This document shows, in pieces, positions 22,655 to 35,014 of a stretch of 64,000 nucleotides of DNA (position 1 is the first letter of the stretch; each line of letters opens with the position of its first letter). The notes under the pieces are model-generated. The model saw only the letters and a list, made by a program, of their open reading frames with translations. It had not been told where the DNA came from and searched no databases. Origin of the DNA: Epiperipatus broadwayi (Eukaryota > Onychophora > Udeonychophora > Euonychophora > Peripatidae); NCBI GenBank assembly GCA_028023455.1, contig JAQFVV010012396.1, positions 11,015,296 to 11,079,295 of the forward strand, written 5' to 3'. The position numbers were made by a program, and so were the translations under genes.

Positions 22655-25461
22655 ATATAGATAGCAATTTACTAGTTTGCTTAATAAGTGTCAAATTTGC
22701 TGCCCTCACAACTTTAACGCAAATCAATAAATGCATATTAATAATTTTTAATCATTTATTAAACTTGAGATTATCCAATAATAAATAAATGATGACTAAT
22801 AAAAATGATTAAATTTAGGATGGACCAATAAATGGATATATAATTATTTTTAGTTAGAGCTTAAAACAAAAAAGAAAAACCTAAAAACTTTCACAAAACT
22901 GTTGTTGACTAGCCTGTGTAAAATTATCTTTTCCATTATTATAAATCTTTGCCCTGCAGTCGATATTGAAGATTAATTCCCCTTTTACTTATTAGTTTAT
23001 TTTATTTATCTATTAAACTTACCTTCAATTTTAACATGTTTGAATTATTATCTCTATTTCATTAGGCATCCGACAACTAGATAATTTATTACCTTGTTTG
23101 TTTTCAACCATTTATTTTTGTTTGTAATAATGCATTTTTAATACTAAGCGAATAAATATATATATATATATAATTAACTAAACAAATGCATAAACGTTTG
23201 TTGATAATAATGAAAAATTATAAAAGTTTTTATTACTTAATTACATTTTATTAGCTAAAAATAAATAATTCTGGGAGGAAAAAACATTTTTAACAAATAC
23301 TCAATCATTACTTCCACTATAACTTGATAAATAATGGGAATATCATTAATAAGTTAAATGGTAGAAGTTTTTTTTTTTTTTTTCATTATCTAAACAGTTG
23401 TTTATTTACTCAATCAATAAAAATATAAAAATACATGATCATGGCATGCAAATATTCAAAATAAGCATAACTTCGGCAAGTTCAACATCCGCGATGTTAT
23501 AATAGTTTTATAATTATTAAAAGAAATTAATTATAATTAAAATCCATTATAATTTCTCTGTATAATTAAAAAAAAAATTTCCCCGTGATTAGTAAAACGA
23601 AAATTATTTTAAAAAATCAAGTATAGGTTTAATTACTTGAGAGATCATATAAAGTTTAAGCAATCAAATGATAAGTTGAGCATAATAGTTCAATTCTTCG
23701 ACAAAATTGAGTTAACTCAGATGAGGTTCGATCCAATAATTTTCAGTTCAGACACCACAATTCCCTTGTGTGTAAGTTGCACAGGGGGTATGTTTGAGAA
23801 CTAGAATCAATCTGAAAATCTTAATAACTCCAAAATCTAGCATTCTACAACTGCATTAAACCATGTAAAGACATTTTGAACTTACTTTAACTCTATTATT
23901 CACATCAAATAATAGTTAAACTATAAAAAAGTTCTATCTAATAACATATATTTACATTCTAAAATATTTAATTGAATATTTATTTACGATTCCTATTAGC
24001 ATGGAAATAAAAAGTACCATTTTGCATAAACATCTGAATATATTGTATTATTTACATTTTTCATATACAATCACAAAGATATTTAATAATATATAAAGTT
24101 CACGTATGCATTTTTTAAATAACCGATTAAATCAATGAAAAGAATGTTTTAACTTAACAATGCAATATGTGAAATAAAAAATGCAATCGCATTTTTTTCA
24201 CATCCAAACTATATACCTTTTTAAATTTTGTTCTTTTTAAGGAATATGATAATATTGTTTATAATATAAAATAGTATCAAACACATATTGTATAGGTGTG
24301 CATTTGAAGACAAATGTCGTGTTTATTACAGTGCAGAAACAAAACAATATCATTTTTTGTGATATATTTATATATGAACAAATGGTAATATATTCATCTA
24401 TCACTCTTATGATTTAATTAAGTTTGAAAGCAAACTTTTTTTTTTTCAAGTTTTAATCATGCTTACGATTTTACTTTCAGATAAATAATTCACAGCCATC
24501 CCAGTTAACTATCAAATAATGTTTAGTAAATGGGTATCTAACTAATCTTAAGTGGAGAGTAAAACAAAATAGAAAAACACTCAAAACTTAACTTCTGAAC
24601 AAGTTTAATGATATTGAGTTCAATTTTGTTTTTCCATAAGACGTTACAGTGTGGCATTTTTTTTTTAAGCGGGCAAGGCCTTTTTATCATCATATCTTCA
24701 TCATTTTCAAATATTATCGATACACTACAGGATGAAAGTCTATCCAAGTTTAACTTTACTAATCTAATGTATTTGAAATAAATATTGCAGATTTTATTCT
24801 TAAAATAGTCAGTATTATAAATATCCGATAGATCAATATTTATATGATAAATCATTCAGCTTGTTTTGTTTTTTTTTTTTAAAAAAGAAGTTATTTACTA
24901 CTTTTTTAACTGCTATTATATCCAACAAATGTCAAATTTCAAAAAGAATAGTTTTATTTAATATACAATACAAATAAGATAACAAACAAAATAGTTATTT
25001 CCTTAAATATTTTTTATTTAAATCACAGATATATAAGTAGTTATCTGATAGAATTTATTTATTTTGTAAACGCTAAATTGATTATCAAAATGAAGAACAC
25101 AACGGTAGTTTCTCTCATAATTTTAAAAAACCATATTAAGTTTTACTTAATAATTCAAAAACAAAAACTAAAAAAGATGATCTTATTTCAATTTGATTCA
25201 ACTGTTAATCCTTTTTGAAAACAAAACAATGAGCTTTAAAGTAGATTTTGTCGAGTGCATAAAAGAATTCTGTAAAAATTAAATTGTGTGTGTGTGAATA
25301 TATATATATTTAGTTAAACTATTATTTAAATAATTCACAGCAGGGCAAAGATCTCTTAGCATCCCGATAATAATTTTATTCTGAAGTATAATTTATTAAC
25401 TTATTTAACTAGTAGTATAATTACATAAATTGTTAAACTTTTCTTAAACGATTTGTAACTA
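22655..25461. other. No gene seen
   Basis: AT-rich spacer with many homopolymer runs. A 105-residue minus-strand frame (24538-24855) has no recognisable motif, and one frame of that length is about what chance predicts in 64 kb of this composition. Confidence 0.45.
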
Positions 25462-25769
25462 AATTCTAAACGCTAGGAAGCTAAATAAGAAAAGCTTCAA
25501 TATAGAAGTATCTTAAAACTTGAGTTAAGTACTTTCGACATCTAGGTTATAATATCATATTCATAGCAATGAGTGGTATAAAGGAGGGTAGTGTGTATAA
25601 ATAGAATGTAAATTTATGTAAGTGCATCCAAATGAATTGGATAGCCCACTTAGAGGTGGAAGCAGAATTTTTTTTATTTATGTGTTCAAATTATTGGCGA
25701 TGTGCCATGCCTCCTTTATTTTGTTCTTGGAGTCATTTCATTTGCTGCACACAACCACTGGCTGATGTA

Positions 25770-25960
25770 GGCTCAAATGTGTGGCTGAATGTGTTTTGAT
25801 GCTCCAGAAATATGGATTTGGATTCTGGGTTGCTTTTGGCTCTTTTGTAGAGGAATTGATATTGGGACAATCTTATTACAAAGTTGGTGCATGATTCTCC
25901 ATAATAAACTACATTACAACCAACTTGAATGCAGGTGATATTGTAGACAGTCTGGGGGTA
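25770..25960 (-). pseudogene. PLE GIY-YIG endonuclease fragment in the left arm
   Basis: The minus strand reads TVYNITCIQVGCNVVYYGES, then CTNFVIRLSQYQFLYKRAKS and NPESKSIFLEHQ. 'VYNITC...GCN.VYYGES' is the GIY-YIG core (VY for the first tripeptide, YYG for the second), and the following RLSQYQ segment holds the position of the catalytic arginine. This frame is open from 25960 to about 25765 and is better kept than its partner in the right arm. It is truncated upstream: there is no polymerase on this strand. Confidence 0.65.
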
Positions 25961-26871
25961 TGTTCAGGAGAGAGTTTATCTTTGGAGTTGAGTTTCAAGA
26001 TAATTAGCATCTTTACTCAAAGAATCAAATATCTATAAACATGTTCAAAATATAAAATAATCCCAAATTGCTGCAAAATCAAAATTAATTACACAATTTA
26101 CAACTGTGAGAAAATTCTTGCCCAATTACAACTCATTCTCCTCAACACTGTTGTCACCAGCTTTAAAAGAGTGTTGAAAAAGGAGACAAAATGCCAATGC
26201 AAAATTTGTTCAACAAAGGGTACACCTGCTCATATAACTACAAAATGCAGTCTTTAAAGCTAAATACTAAATTTACACACAGATTAATATTTTTAACATA
26301 CAAGCAAGGAATAAAAATCCCCTCTCACCACCCACAGCTTTGTCAATTTAACTAATACTTTCCCACCCAATACCATCAAAATCATATTAGAAATTCAGAC
26401 CATGATGTGTAAAAGGCATCTGAAATAACCCAATGACAGAGCTCATTATGGATGTAGAAACCAGATTTGTAAATAACTCACACAGAGAAAATGGCATCAA
26501 ACTAATTGCTAAAGCCACTTGACATAAGCCTATCAAAATAAACAATGTTAAGTGAATAAGGGATGTAAATGCCACTAAGCACTAATTCTTAAGTAATACT
26601 ATTTGCATAAAAGAGGATAAAGGGAATAGGTTTGTGCATAAAAGAGAATAAAGGGAACAGGTTTGTTCACCTCAAAAAAGAACACTATTTGAATAAAATG
26701 AACACCCAAAGAAGCAAATTAAAATTCAATTTAATACATTATAATTTAAAAAGGAGCAAGGATAAATTTTATCAAAAACAAATATTATAAAATTTATCTA
26801 TCAGCATCTCCCCTCCCCCTGCAAATGTTCACAAAGTCAAACTATATAAACCTGCCACCTCCCTCAGGCTA

Positions 26872-27798
26872 ATGACAGGTTTTGGCAGAGCCCAATATTA
26901 TAATGTTGCACAATTGATAAATCAGTGGCTCGCTGACCAATTAGGATATGGTTTATTTGCCATCAAATCCTCATTCAAATTTGTCAATAAAATTGAAAAT
27001 CTAACTATTGGTTACCAATATGGGATAACAATTCTAGACATTACTAAGCTATATGGGTCAATAAACAGAAAACAGTCAATCAACATCATAAAAGATGCAC
27101 CCACAACATCTAAATTATTCATAGAAGCAAATTAGTTTTATAATTGACTATTTAAATTGGATTGACCAAAAACATCACTGCTCTTTTTAATGGATAATAT
27201 AAAAATGTGAAAAACAACTGGCCAATGAGACTACCAACAAGTGAAATTATATCCAGTATAGTTCTGAATAGCATTAAAACAGATGTACTCCATAAATATA
27301 AAATTCACATGGTATAATATACAGATGATATGTCAATGATATCTTCATTTGTGCTCCAAAGCTCCAAATTAACAACATCAAACATGTGTTCACAAAGAAA
27401 TCTTCATTAACATGGATTTTATAACATAAAAACTCTCACAAAGAATAAAATATTTTGACATATACATCCAAAGGGAAAGTACTCACTTAAATTATAAAAT
27501 GTTATTTAAACCAATCAAAATCAGAGGCTATATATACTCTGATTCCTCATCACCAACACGCAAATATGCCATTCTGAAAACTTTACTATATAGAAATTTA
27601 AACTTATGCAAACTAGAATTGAACCAGAAATCCAACATTGATAAATACATTAATGAGTTACATCTCATTGAATTCAAATACAGGCCACTCATTAACATTA
27701 TCAACAAATTCTACAACAAAATCAGAACTAATGCTCTCCATCAGATACTAAATCATGAATACTGCTCCATTATATCCCTAAAGTCTCTGGGATCATAA
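26872..27798 (+). pseudogene. PLE reverse transcriptase, broken
   Basis: 26872-27135 gives LINQWLADQLGYGLFAIKSS, FKFVNKIENLTI and ITILDITKLYGSI, corresponding to the PLE region that ends in 'DV.SLYTNIP' (motif A; the first aspartate is present as LDIT). At 27318-27329 a YTDD box (motif C) is readable in another frame. 27499-27798 gives FKPIKIRGYIYSDSSSP, TRKYAILKTLLYRNLNLC and a linker, matching the 'YRKPTHT..YL..SSHP...K..I...L..RA...C' segment after the active site. At least three frame changes and in-frame stops separate these, so it is not functional. Confidence 0.7.
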
Positions 27799-27819
27799 AC
27801 AAAATATGCTTAGAATCAT

Positions 27820-28050
27820 ATAAAGTCATCTTCTACACTACACCCTTGCAATCTTGAAACAAGATTATCTCAACATCAGTACCTCTATAAAAGGGCCAAA
27901 AGCAATCCCAAAACACAAATACATATTTCTGGAGCATCAGAACACATTCAGCCACACATTTGAGCCTACATCAGTAGGCATTGTGTGCACCAAATGAAAT
28001 GACTCCCAAGTGGAAAATAAAGGAGGCATGGTACATCACCAATAACTCAA
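27820..28050 (+). pseudogene. PLE GIY-YIG remnant, right arm
   Basis: In the plus strand CNLETRLSQHQYLYKRAKSN and PKTQIHISGASEHIQPH continue from the polymerase. The LETRLSQHQ segment matches the left arm (NFVIRLSQYQ) and the GIY-YIG family's 'L..RL.EH'. The first half of the domain is destroyed. It is followed by the 3' tail that ends at 28282. Confidence 0.55.
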
Positions 28051-28289
28051 ACTCCATAAATGAAAAGGAATCCTATTTTCCCCTCTCTAAAAAGTGATTA
28101 TTTAATTCATTTGTATACATTCACATATATTTACATCCTATTTATACTCACCACCCTCTTGACTACCACTCGTTGCTATGAATATAATATTATAATCCAA
28201 GATAATGAAAGCACTCAACTCAAGTTTTAAGATACATTTATACTGAAGCTTTTCTTATTTAACATTCTTGGCATTTAGAATTTAATTAA

Positions 28290-29540
28290 CTAGTAGTAAT
28301 AATTATATAAAATAACTAGATATAAACCACCCTGTTATACATATTTATATATTTTTATCATAAATTAGCAATCAAAAAATTGAGTTTGATGATGAGATTT
28401 TTCTGTTACATAAATTGTTTTCTATCAATTCATTGAGCTCAATAAATAGAGCTATTAAATAAACTGCTACTCTCAGAAAGAAGTCACGATAACATATACA
28501 TATGGATTTGATAGGTTTACATGAGAAATGGAAATAATTAAAGTTCTTAACTATACCGAAAAAAATCATGTGTGTTTATTCATAAGATTAAATTATATAG
28601 TTTTATTGAACTTATTTGTCTTTCTCTCATCACATAGAAAATGGATATGACTTACAAGTTATTCTTTTTTGCTTTAAGAATTCATCATTACAGATGGACT
28701 ACATCAATACCAAATTTATTTTAGAGCTACAATTTACTACAATGAGACTGCCTATTATCATGGGCTACATCACCTTCTATCCTATAATCCTAACTTGGTG
28801 ATTGCAATATTAGTCTTCCATAAAAAGATATTCCTCAGGATTCTCTAATTGCATTGCTTTTGTTGCAATTTTTACTGAAATAGATCTTCAAGAAATTTTA
28901 TCTTCTCACTTAAAACATATGAGATTATTTAATTTTCAAATATATTTCAAATATTTGCCTTTTTTTTCACATCTTGTAATCTTCTACACGGAACCTTTCT
29001 ACTATAAATCTCTACCTCTAAACATCACTATTATATCCACCATTTTCTCATATATTTCCATGAACACCAAATTTAGTCCCAAAATAATATATTTCATTGT
29101 TAAAGTTTGCCTAATTAATGTTACTCTAAATGGTTTACTTAATTTTTGCAGAATACTTTCATAATTTTTCAGCCAATAAACTTAAGACACTGACTAACAA
29201 ACATTTCTGGGAGATTTCTCAAGTTTGTTCTATCTCATTAATTTATGTCTTTCTAATAATTGTGATAAACTTAATTTTACTTTTCTTAACTCATTTTTAC
29301 CATATATTACAGCTAAGTTACATATAGCATCAATCTCTAACTTTTAGTTCCAATCCTTCATCTACCAATTGTTTGCCTTCTCTCTTACTTAGCTAGATCC
29401 AATTCCAATAATTATATCATAAAGTATGGAGATCTTGTAGATTATCTCAATGTAACTCCTTTGGCTGATGATAAGCATGCTATTATAAAAAAAGGCTTTC
29501 AAATATGTATAATAAATATCCAGAGCCATACCATACTATG
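28290..29540. other. No gene seen
   Basis: AT-rich. Several 60-80-residue frames (28616-29327) are rich in hydrophobic residues because of T-rich codons and show no motif. Possibly very old LINE sequence, but I cannot support it. Confidence 0.4.
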
Positions 29541-29564
29541 ATGAATTCTAATATCTACAAACCC

Positions 29565-29780
29565 TAAACTTGAAATGCTGAAAGGCAAAAACTGCATCTA
29601 TAAAATACCCTGTGAATGTGGAAGATGATTTACTGGTGAGACCAGTCATCCCATTGAAAAGTAATTGCAAAAACATGAGCTGATGATTAGAAGAGAGAAA
29701 ACACGTGTCTAAAATAGCAGACCATGTATGTACTATTGAATATATATGTTCAACTGGGAAAATACAAAAATATTGGATAG
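29565..29780 (+). pseudogene. Isolated PLE GIY-YIG fragment
   Basis: One plus-strand frame reads LKGKNCIYKIPCECGR, stop, FTGETSHPIEK, stop, LQKHELMIRREKTRV, stop, NSRPCMY. This matches the PLE nuclease 'IYKIPCECGR.YIGET....R..EH' with three in-frame stops. No polymerase is next to it. It comes from a different PLE lineage than the 25462 copy: the cysteine pair is CEC here and is absent there. Confidence 0.6.
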
Positions 29781-29944
29781 AGAAGAAATGGTACAAAGAA
29801 GAAAATTTAAAAAAACTGCTCACATGACAATGGCAGTCAACCCCATAAATCAACCTAATGTGACTACACAGTGTATGGAAACCACTTATCAACTCTGCTC
29901 TTAGGAAAAAGTGGAGCAATTAGGAGGAACCTCATAGATATGTA

Positions 29945-30480
29945 TATGAATTTTTTTGGCAGGATGGCTCAGTTGGTTAGAGCATTACTTTAAAATTCAA
30001 TATTTAGAAATCTATGGGTTCCAGTTCAATTCCCATGCTCGTACTATCACTGGTCAAGCCAGCAACACCTGAAAAGGAGAATATCTCTCGAAACATTGTG
30101 CATATACTAACATGGCAAAACTCTCCATATAGTAGTGCCACCCTGAGTAATCAATGGATGCCAGAAGGATTGTGCATAAAATCCCTATCTAGTGCCTACT
30201 CATCCAATATCCCCAGACTAGTTTCTGACTTCTATTGATTACTTTGGTTGGCACAGGGTGGCCCTACTGTATGGAGAGTTTTGCCTTGTTTAATAACAAT
30301 TATGTTCTGGTATAGGAGATGGTGGTTATGTGATGTTTGGTAGTTTGACATATACTAACATGTGTGCTATTACTAATAATTTAATGTATTTGGAATATTT
30401 GAATACATTTAATTTTTTCTAAAGACATTCAATACATATATTAGATGATAAATAGTCCATCATCACAAGCCTTCAGGAAA
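29945..30480 (+). mobile_element. tRNA-derived SINE split by an insertion
   Basis: The head has an A box (TGGCTCAGTTGGTTAGAGCA at 29965-29984) and a B box (GGTTCCAGTTCAATTCC, about 30017-30033), the internal RNA polymerase III promoter of a tRNA. The body follows (ATCACTGGTCAAGCCAGCAA). At 30115 a fold-back element interrupts the SINE, which resumes at 30349 (GTGTGCTATTACTAAT). The same SINE occurs at 30960-31215 (minus), about 59995-60185 (minus) and 60190-60445 (plus). Part of the body resembles a hammerhead (see findings). Confidence 0.7.
30115..30348. mobile_element. Fold-back element inserted in a SINE, 14-bp target duplication
   Basis: CATATACTAACATG occurs at 30101-30114 and again at 30349-30362, flanking exactly 234 bp. 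The insert has terminal arms starting GCAAAACTCTCCATATAGTA (30115) paired with the complement near 30230-30290, and a one-sided tail (30291-30348). The same sequence makes up 56652-56938. A 14-bp duplication points to target-primed reverse transcription, not cut-and-paste transposition. The 74-residue frame over it is not a gene. Confidence 0.7.
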
Positions 30481-30959
30481 ACAATAATGAATATCCATTT
30501 GAAAATCTAAGAATTAAAAATTAATAGTCAAAGCTTCTTTTCAATGTCCTGCATAATTTAATGTAGATTAACTTAATCTACCTCATTTTAAACTGAAGTT
30601 TTTATTTGAGCTTACATATACCATCTGAAATATCTAGACAATATGTAACAAATCTTCTAGACCTTTATTTATTTTGATAACACTTTTTCTTGTCTTTTTA
30701 TTTCTATAATGTTGATATTTCTCAAATGTGTTAAATCCTTTCCTCCATTTAATGCCTGTACATGTGAACATGCATTAATCTTCAAGAGCAAAAAGTAAAA
30801 CATGTTAAGAATAATGAATAATTAAAATTTTCTTCCCAAATTGGTAACATGTAAAATCTAGCAATTTTTAATACTTTCCAGTTGCAGTGTTTTGTCTCCC
30901 CCAATACTTACAATTTTCCTAAATCTGATACTCTAAAGTTTCATATTTGTCTGAAGTTT

Positions 30960-31215
30960 GTGATTATGGCATTTTAGTATAATTATACATTGTCATTGTC
31001 TAATGTTAATTATTGAATCTTTAGAGAATTTTTAAACTTTTTCCAAATACATTTGATTATTTGTAATAGCACACAGATTAGTATATAAGACAATGTTTTA
31101 GATAATATTTCTTCTATTTTCTACAAGTGTTGCTGGCCTGACCAGTGATAGTACTAGCATGGAAATAAAACTTTGACATTTAGATTCATGAATACTGAAT
31201 TTAAGGTAATGCTTT
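30960..31215 (-). mobile_element. tRNA-derived SINE copy, minus strand
   Basis: The reverse complement contains TACTATCACTGGTCAGGCCA, as in the SINE at 29945, and continues into the long body (GTGTGCTATTACAAATAATC), so this copy shows the uninterrupted SINE body. The tRNA-like head is decayed at 31150-31215. Confidence 0.6.
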
Positions 31216-31229
31216 AACCAATAGCTATT

Positions 31230-33500
31230 CTAATGTTTCCTGTTATTAGATGCTTTAAATGGATCTAATTAATATATGCTTATGTCAATTATGATATAGT
31301 TTACTTGAACTATGTGTTTAAACCACTATCTAAATCTGCACTTAATCATTCCCTGAACATAATTTTAGATGCTACATTATCTTTAGTGTATTGCCATGCA
31401 CGAATGATCAGTGATTTTTTGCATTACATTTACCATTGTTTAATTGTAACAAAATATTGTAATTCTTGGTTTTGTTGAATTTAATCTTATTACGGCTGTC
31501 CAGTTGTAGAATTTATATTCTCTTTCAGTGAAAATATATCCTTTTCATTAAAGTTGTTGTAAATATACATATAAAACAAATCAAAAATTCATTGATCTTA
31601 AATTAACACCATATATATATTCCTACAAAAGCTAGTAAAAAACTATATTATGAATTTCTTTTTTTAAATACATGAGTACTGTATATGTATACACACTTGT
31701 GTGTGTATATATATAGGAAAAAAAACTAAATATGCTTGTATCGATTTAAAATTTTAATTTCATATTTTACATATAAAATCTATTATCTGACTGAATCAAT
31801 AAAAACAGTTTATTAAAAATTTGAGAATGAAAAATTATTGCACAAATAAAAGCAAAACAACTTCAAGCTAGGTTTATATAAATGTTTATTTTATTTTAAT
31901 TAAACATGTGTGTAAAAAAGTAGCAACAATTAATATGAAACTTAATAAATTTATGCGGTTTGTATAAGCAAACTCCTCCCCTGTTTATGATTAGAAATGG
32001 TGTGAGATCGAAAAGATCTTGCATTTAAATGTATATATTTACATTTATACAATATAACTAATTTAAAATCCATTTAAAAGATTTTTATAGATAAAATTTT
32101 TATCACTTTTTAAATTATTTTTTCATGTTCGTAAATCACAGTTCTAAACCAGTGATTTAAATCATCAATAAATTAACACGTTTTTGTCTCAAGAGTACAT
32201 TTCAATATTTTACATTAAGGGAGTGTTAAAAGTTTTAAATAATTGAATCTATCACTATTCTCAAAACTACTTACTAACTACACCATTATACACATACACA
32301 CATACATATAATATGACATAAAGTTTTTTTGTTATTAGTAGAAAAGATGCCTGTGAAGATTGTTTATCTAATTTTATTTTATTTTTGTAGGTTTTAAATG
32401 CAAATGGCCAGTTGTTGTTTTTTTCTAGCTTTATTTTTTTTTTAAATATATTTTTTGACATTTTTTTTTTTTTTAATATAAGTAAATTTCCTAATTGTTT
32501 CAATAGTAAAACTTGACCTGGAATAGATTGCGAGACATCACGAATTACTCATACACAAACTTAAAGTGAAGTTGTTTAAAAAAGCTCAGAAGCGTAGAAA
32601 CCATACTTATTGCCTTTACAAACAGTGTCAGTCAATCCTAATAATCATCCAACATTGAGATCTTGGGAGTAATTAATACAGAATAAGTTGAATTGTGTTT
32701 GAATATAAAAAAATTAAAGGAATTCGTGGGATCAACAACCAGAGGAATATGACACCGCCCTTACCCTTAGTGAAGATAATAAATATATTATACTTGTATT
32801 TTAACACATCGACATTCATCTGACCAATCCAGGTTAACCTGAGACAATAACTGAATATCCATTTACTGACTAATATTAGACAATGGGTTAGTTAAATTAA
32901 AAATGAACTACATTATCAAATTATTTTACATATGTATATAAACTTCATATGTATATAAACACTCTCACTTTACTATTCGGCAATTCATATTGTTGTCTAT
33001 ATTACTATAACAGCATTTACTATTTAAAAATGATATTTAACGTTAAGGAAGTGATTTCATTTTCTTGTTATTAATAATATTGTCAAATATTAGAAGTGTG
33101 TATTATTTACTATATCAATACCAGCATTTACTATTTAAAAATGATTGTATCTAATATATATTCACGTTGTAATTTACTTTATTATATATATTAATTCTTG
33201 ACGTTTAAAAAATCAAATTGGAAAAATGAGCATTTTCATAATCATACAAATGTTAAAAAACAAAACCTCTAGAAAAATCATGGTAATGAACTATAGTGAG
33301 GCTATTGTTAAAGAATAGTGGCACTACTTGATAACACTAAAAAATGGCCATGAAAATAGTCTTTGAACGATAAACCCGTAAAACTAAACCATAGTAATGA
33401 GCAATAATATAACTAAACCTATTAAATGACATTTAGGATAATACATGGCAGGAGGTCTTTAATGGTTATTAAAATTTAAAATGGATATACACTTTACCAT
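31230..33500. other. No gene seen
   Basis: AT-rich spacer with short ATAT and poly-T runs (for example 32455-32475). No coding or repeat structure was recognised. Confidence 0.45.
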
Positions 33501-33542
33501 ATTATATTCACTCATAGTTTCAATAAAAAAAGTAATCTCAAT

Positions 33543-34800
33543 ATGGCCGAAAATAAAAGCCCAGTTAAGGGAAAATGTCAGAATATAGGTGTTAATAACA
33601 TATCAAAATTACGAAAACCCTCAAGTAATCCGGAGTTAACTTGCTTAATTAATCAAGATAAAAAACATGATGTTGACTTAAAAGAAAAAATGCCCCTAAT
33701 TTGAGTGTAAATTGGGAAACTTCATCTAAACGTAAAAAAAGAAAAAGTGACTATCAAAAAAATTATGATGAGTCTGATACTCCACTTCTTGTTGATTGTA
33801 ATAATAGTTTTGGTAATGTGAAAAAGGGGATTGAAATAAATCAGTTAATCAATCAGGAAAACTTGACATCTGACAATAATGATAAATCAATAGATTTCAC
33901 TAATTTAAATAATAAAATAGTTAGCCAACAACAAATACGTAAACCTATTGCAAAAACATTTACAAAATTAAATGCGTATTGGAAAAAAAATCTTTAATAA
34001 CTGCATGACACCAAATACGTTGATATTTAGTTTAATAATTCAGAGTTATGAAGAAAATGAAAAACATATACTTGATAAACCCTATATTAGTGAATACCTT
34101 AGGTCATTAAATATGCACAATTTGCTGGATGCAATTAAACATACTGCCTTCTTCCCTGCTAGAAGTTTTATATCTACAGAATTTCATAATAAGGATCGAA
34201 AACAATTGGCTGAAAGCTTAATTAGAGAAATGCAAAGTCATAAAATGTATTATGTCTCTAAGGAGCCTAACCCCTTTGTTTATGGTAGAATTCTACAAAC
34301 GCCATCAACATTTGATGAAGAGTTTTTTAAAACTTAAATGCATAGATTTGCTGAAATAGTTTCAATGGAATGGGAAATGATGCCTGATATACCATTCAAA
34401 ATCCCTACTAATTCATGGAAATTTTTTTTGAAGTTAAAGAAAGGAATATGTAAACAAATGCCACACAGTCTGATTAAAGATCACATGCTGATATCTGTAA
34501 TACTGAAAGGCAGACCCCCATTTTGTTTCAGGTGCAATAGTGTTGGTCACATAGCAGCAAAGTGTGTCTGGTATCTGTCCTAATTGTAATAAATTCAATA
34601 GAAATGAACATATATGTAATACCTAGGAAAAAAGAACTTGGGCTAATATTGTAGCAAATCAAATTAATAAAGGCAATGTAGAAAGTGAAATTGAGCAACA
34701 ATTGATACATGAATGCAATATGCAAGATAATGTCATTTCAGAAATTGTAGTAGTGAATCATGCAGATGAAAAGAAAGATGATCAAATGGGTTACTAAAAT
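33543..34800 (+). pseudogene. L1/Tx1-like LINE ORF1 with CCHC zinc knuckle
   Basis: The first ATG (33543) opens MAENKSPVKGKCQNIG and runs to a stop at about 33703; a frameshift near 33683 leads into a lysine-rich segment (SSKRKKRKSDYQKN, 33701-33997). The next frame (33972-34337) gives MTPNTLIFSLIIQSYEENEK, and 34338-34583 ends with the zinc knuckle CFRCNSVGHIAAKC (CX2CX4HX4C, about 34529-34570). A second knuckle-like CPNCNKFNRNEHIC follows in another frame. This is the nucleic-acid-binding ORF1 of Tx1-type LINEs; it coats the element RNA. Four or more lesions are present. ORF2 follows about 200 bp downstream. Confidence 0.75.
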
Positions 34801-35014
34801 TTTTTAGTAACCAAAAGTGTTAATGTAGATAATGAGACTAATCTAATTAGAAAAAATGAAGCTAAAAGCAGTAAAGAATCAGAAAATAGCTCAATCGTCC
34901 AAGTTGTAAATAATAGTAGTGTATATAAATATACAAATGATAGTCTTGCAATAGTGAATTGAGTAGGAGTTGATATAACAGATTGTGAAGAAAACTTAAA
35001 TCAACTAGTGGATA

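Larger units (their letters stand above)
25462..28282 (+). mobile_element. Penelope-like element flanked by an inverted copy of its 3' end
   Basis: The right part (26840-28282, plus strand) carries a reverse transcriptase, then a GIY-YIG remnant and a 3' tail. The tail and nuclease part (about 27830-28282) are repeated in inverted orientation at 25462-25960. Matching ends include TAAGAAAAGCTTCAATATAG at the left against its complement near 28240. The arms are about 75-85% identical by eye, so this is an old insertion. The layout, a 5'-truncated inverted copy in front of a longer copy, is characteristic of Penelope-like elements. Confidence 0.7.

Noticed and set aside
24538-24855. 105-residue minus-strand frame
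   Set aside because: No motif; about one such frame is expected by chance in this length and composition.
25520-25560. GAAAGTACTT on the minus strand of the PLE arm, like a hammerhead GAAA plus palindromic stem III
   Set aside because: There is no CUGANGA core and no upstream strand to form stem I in either arm.
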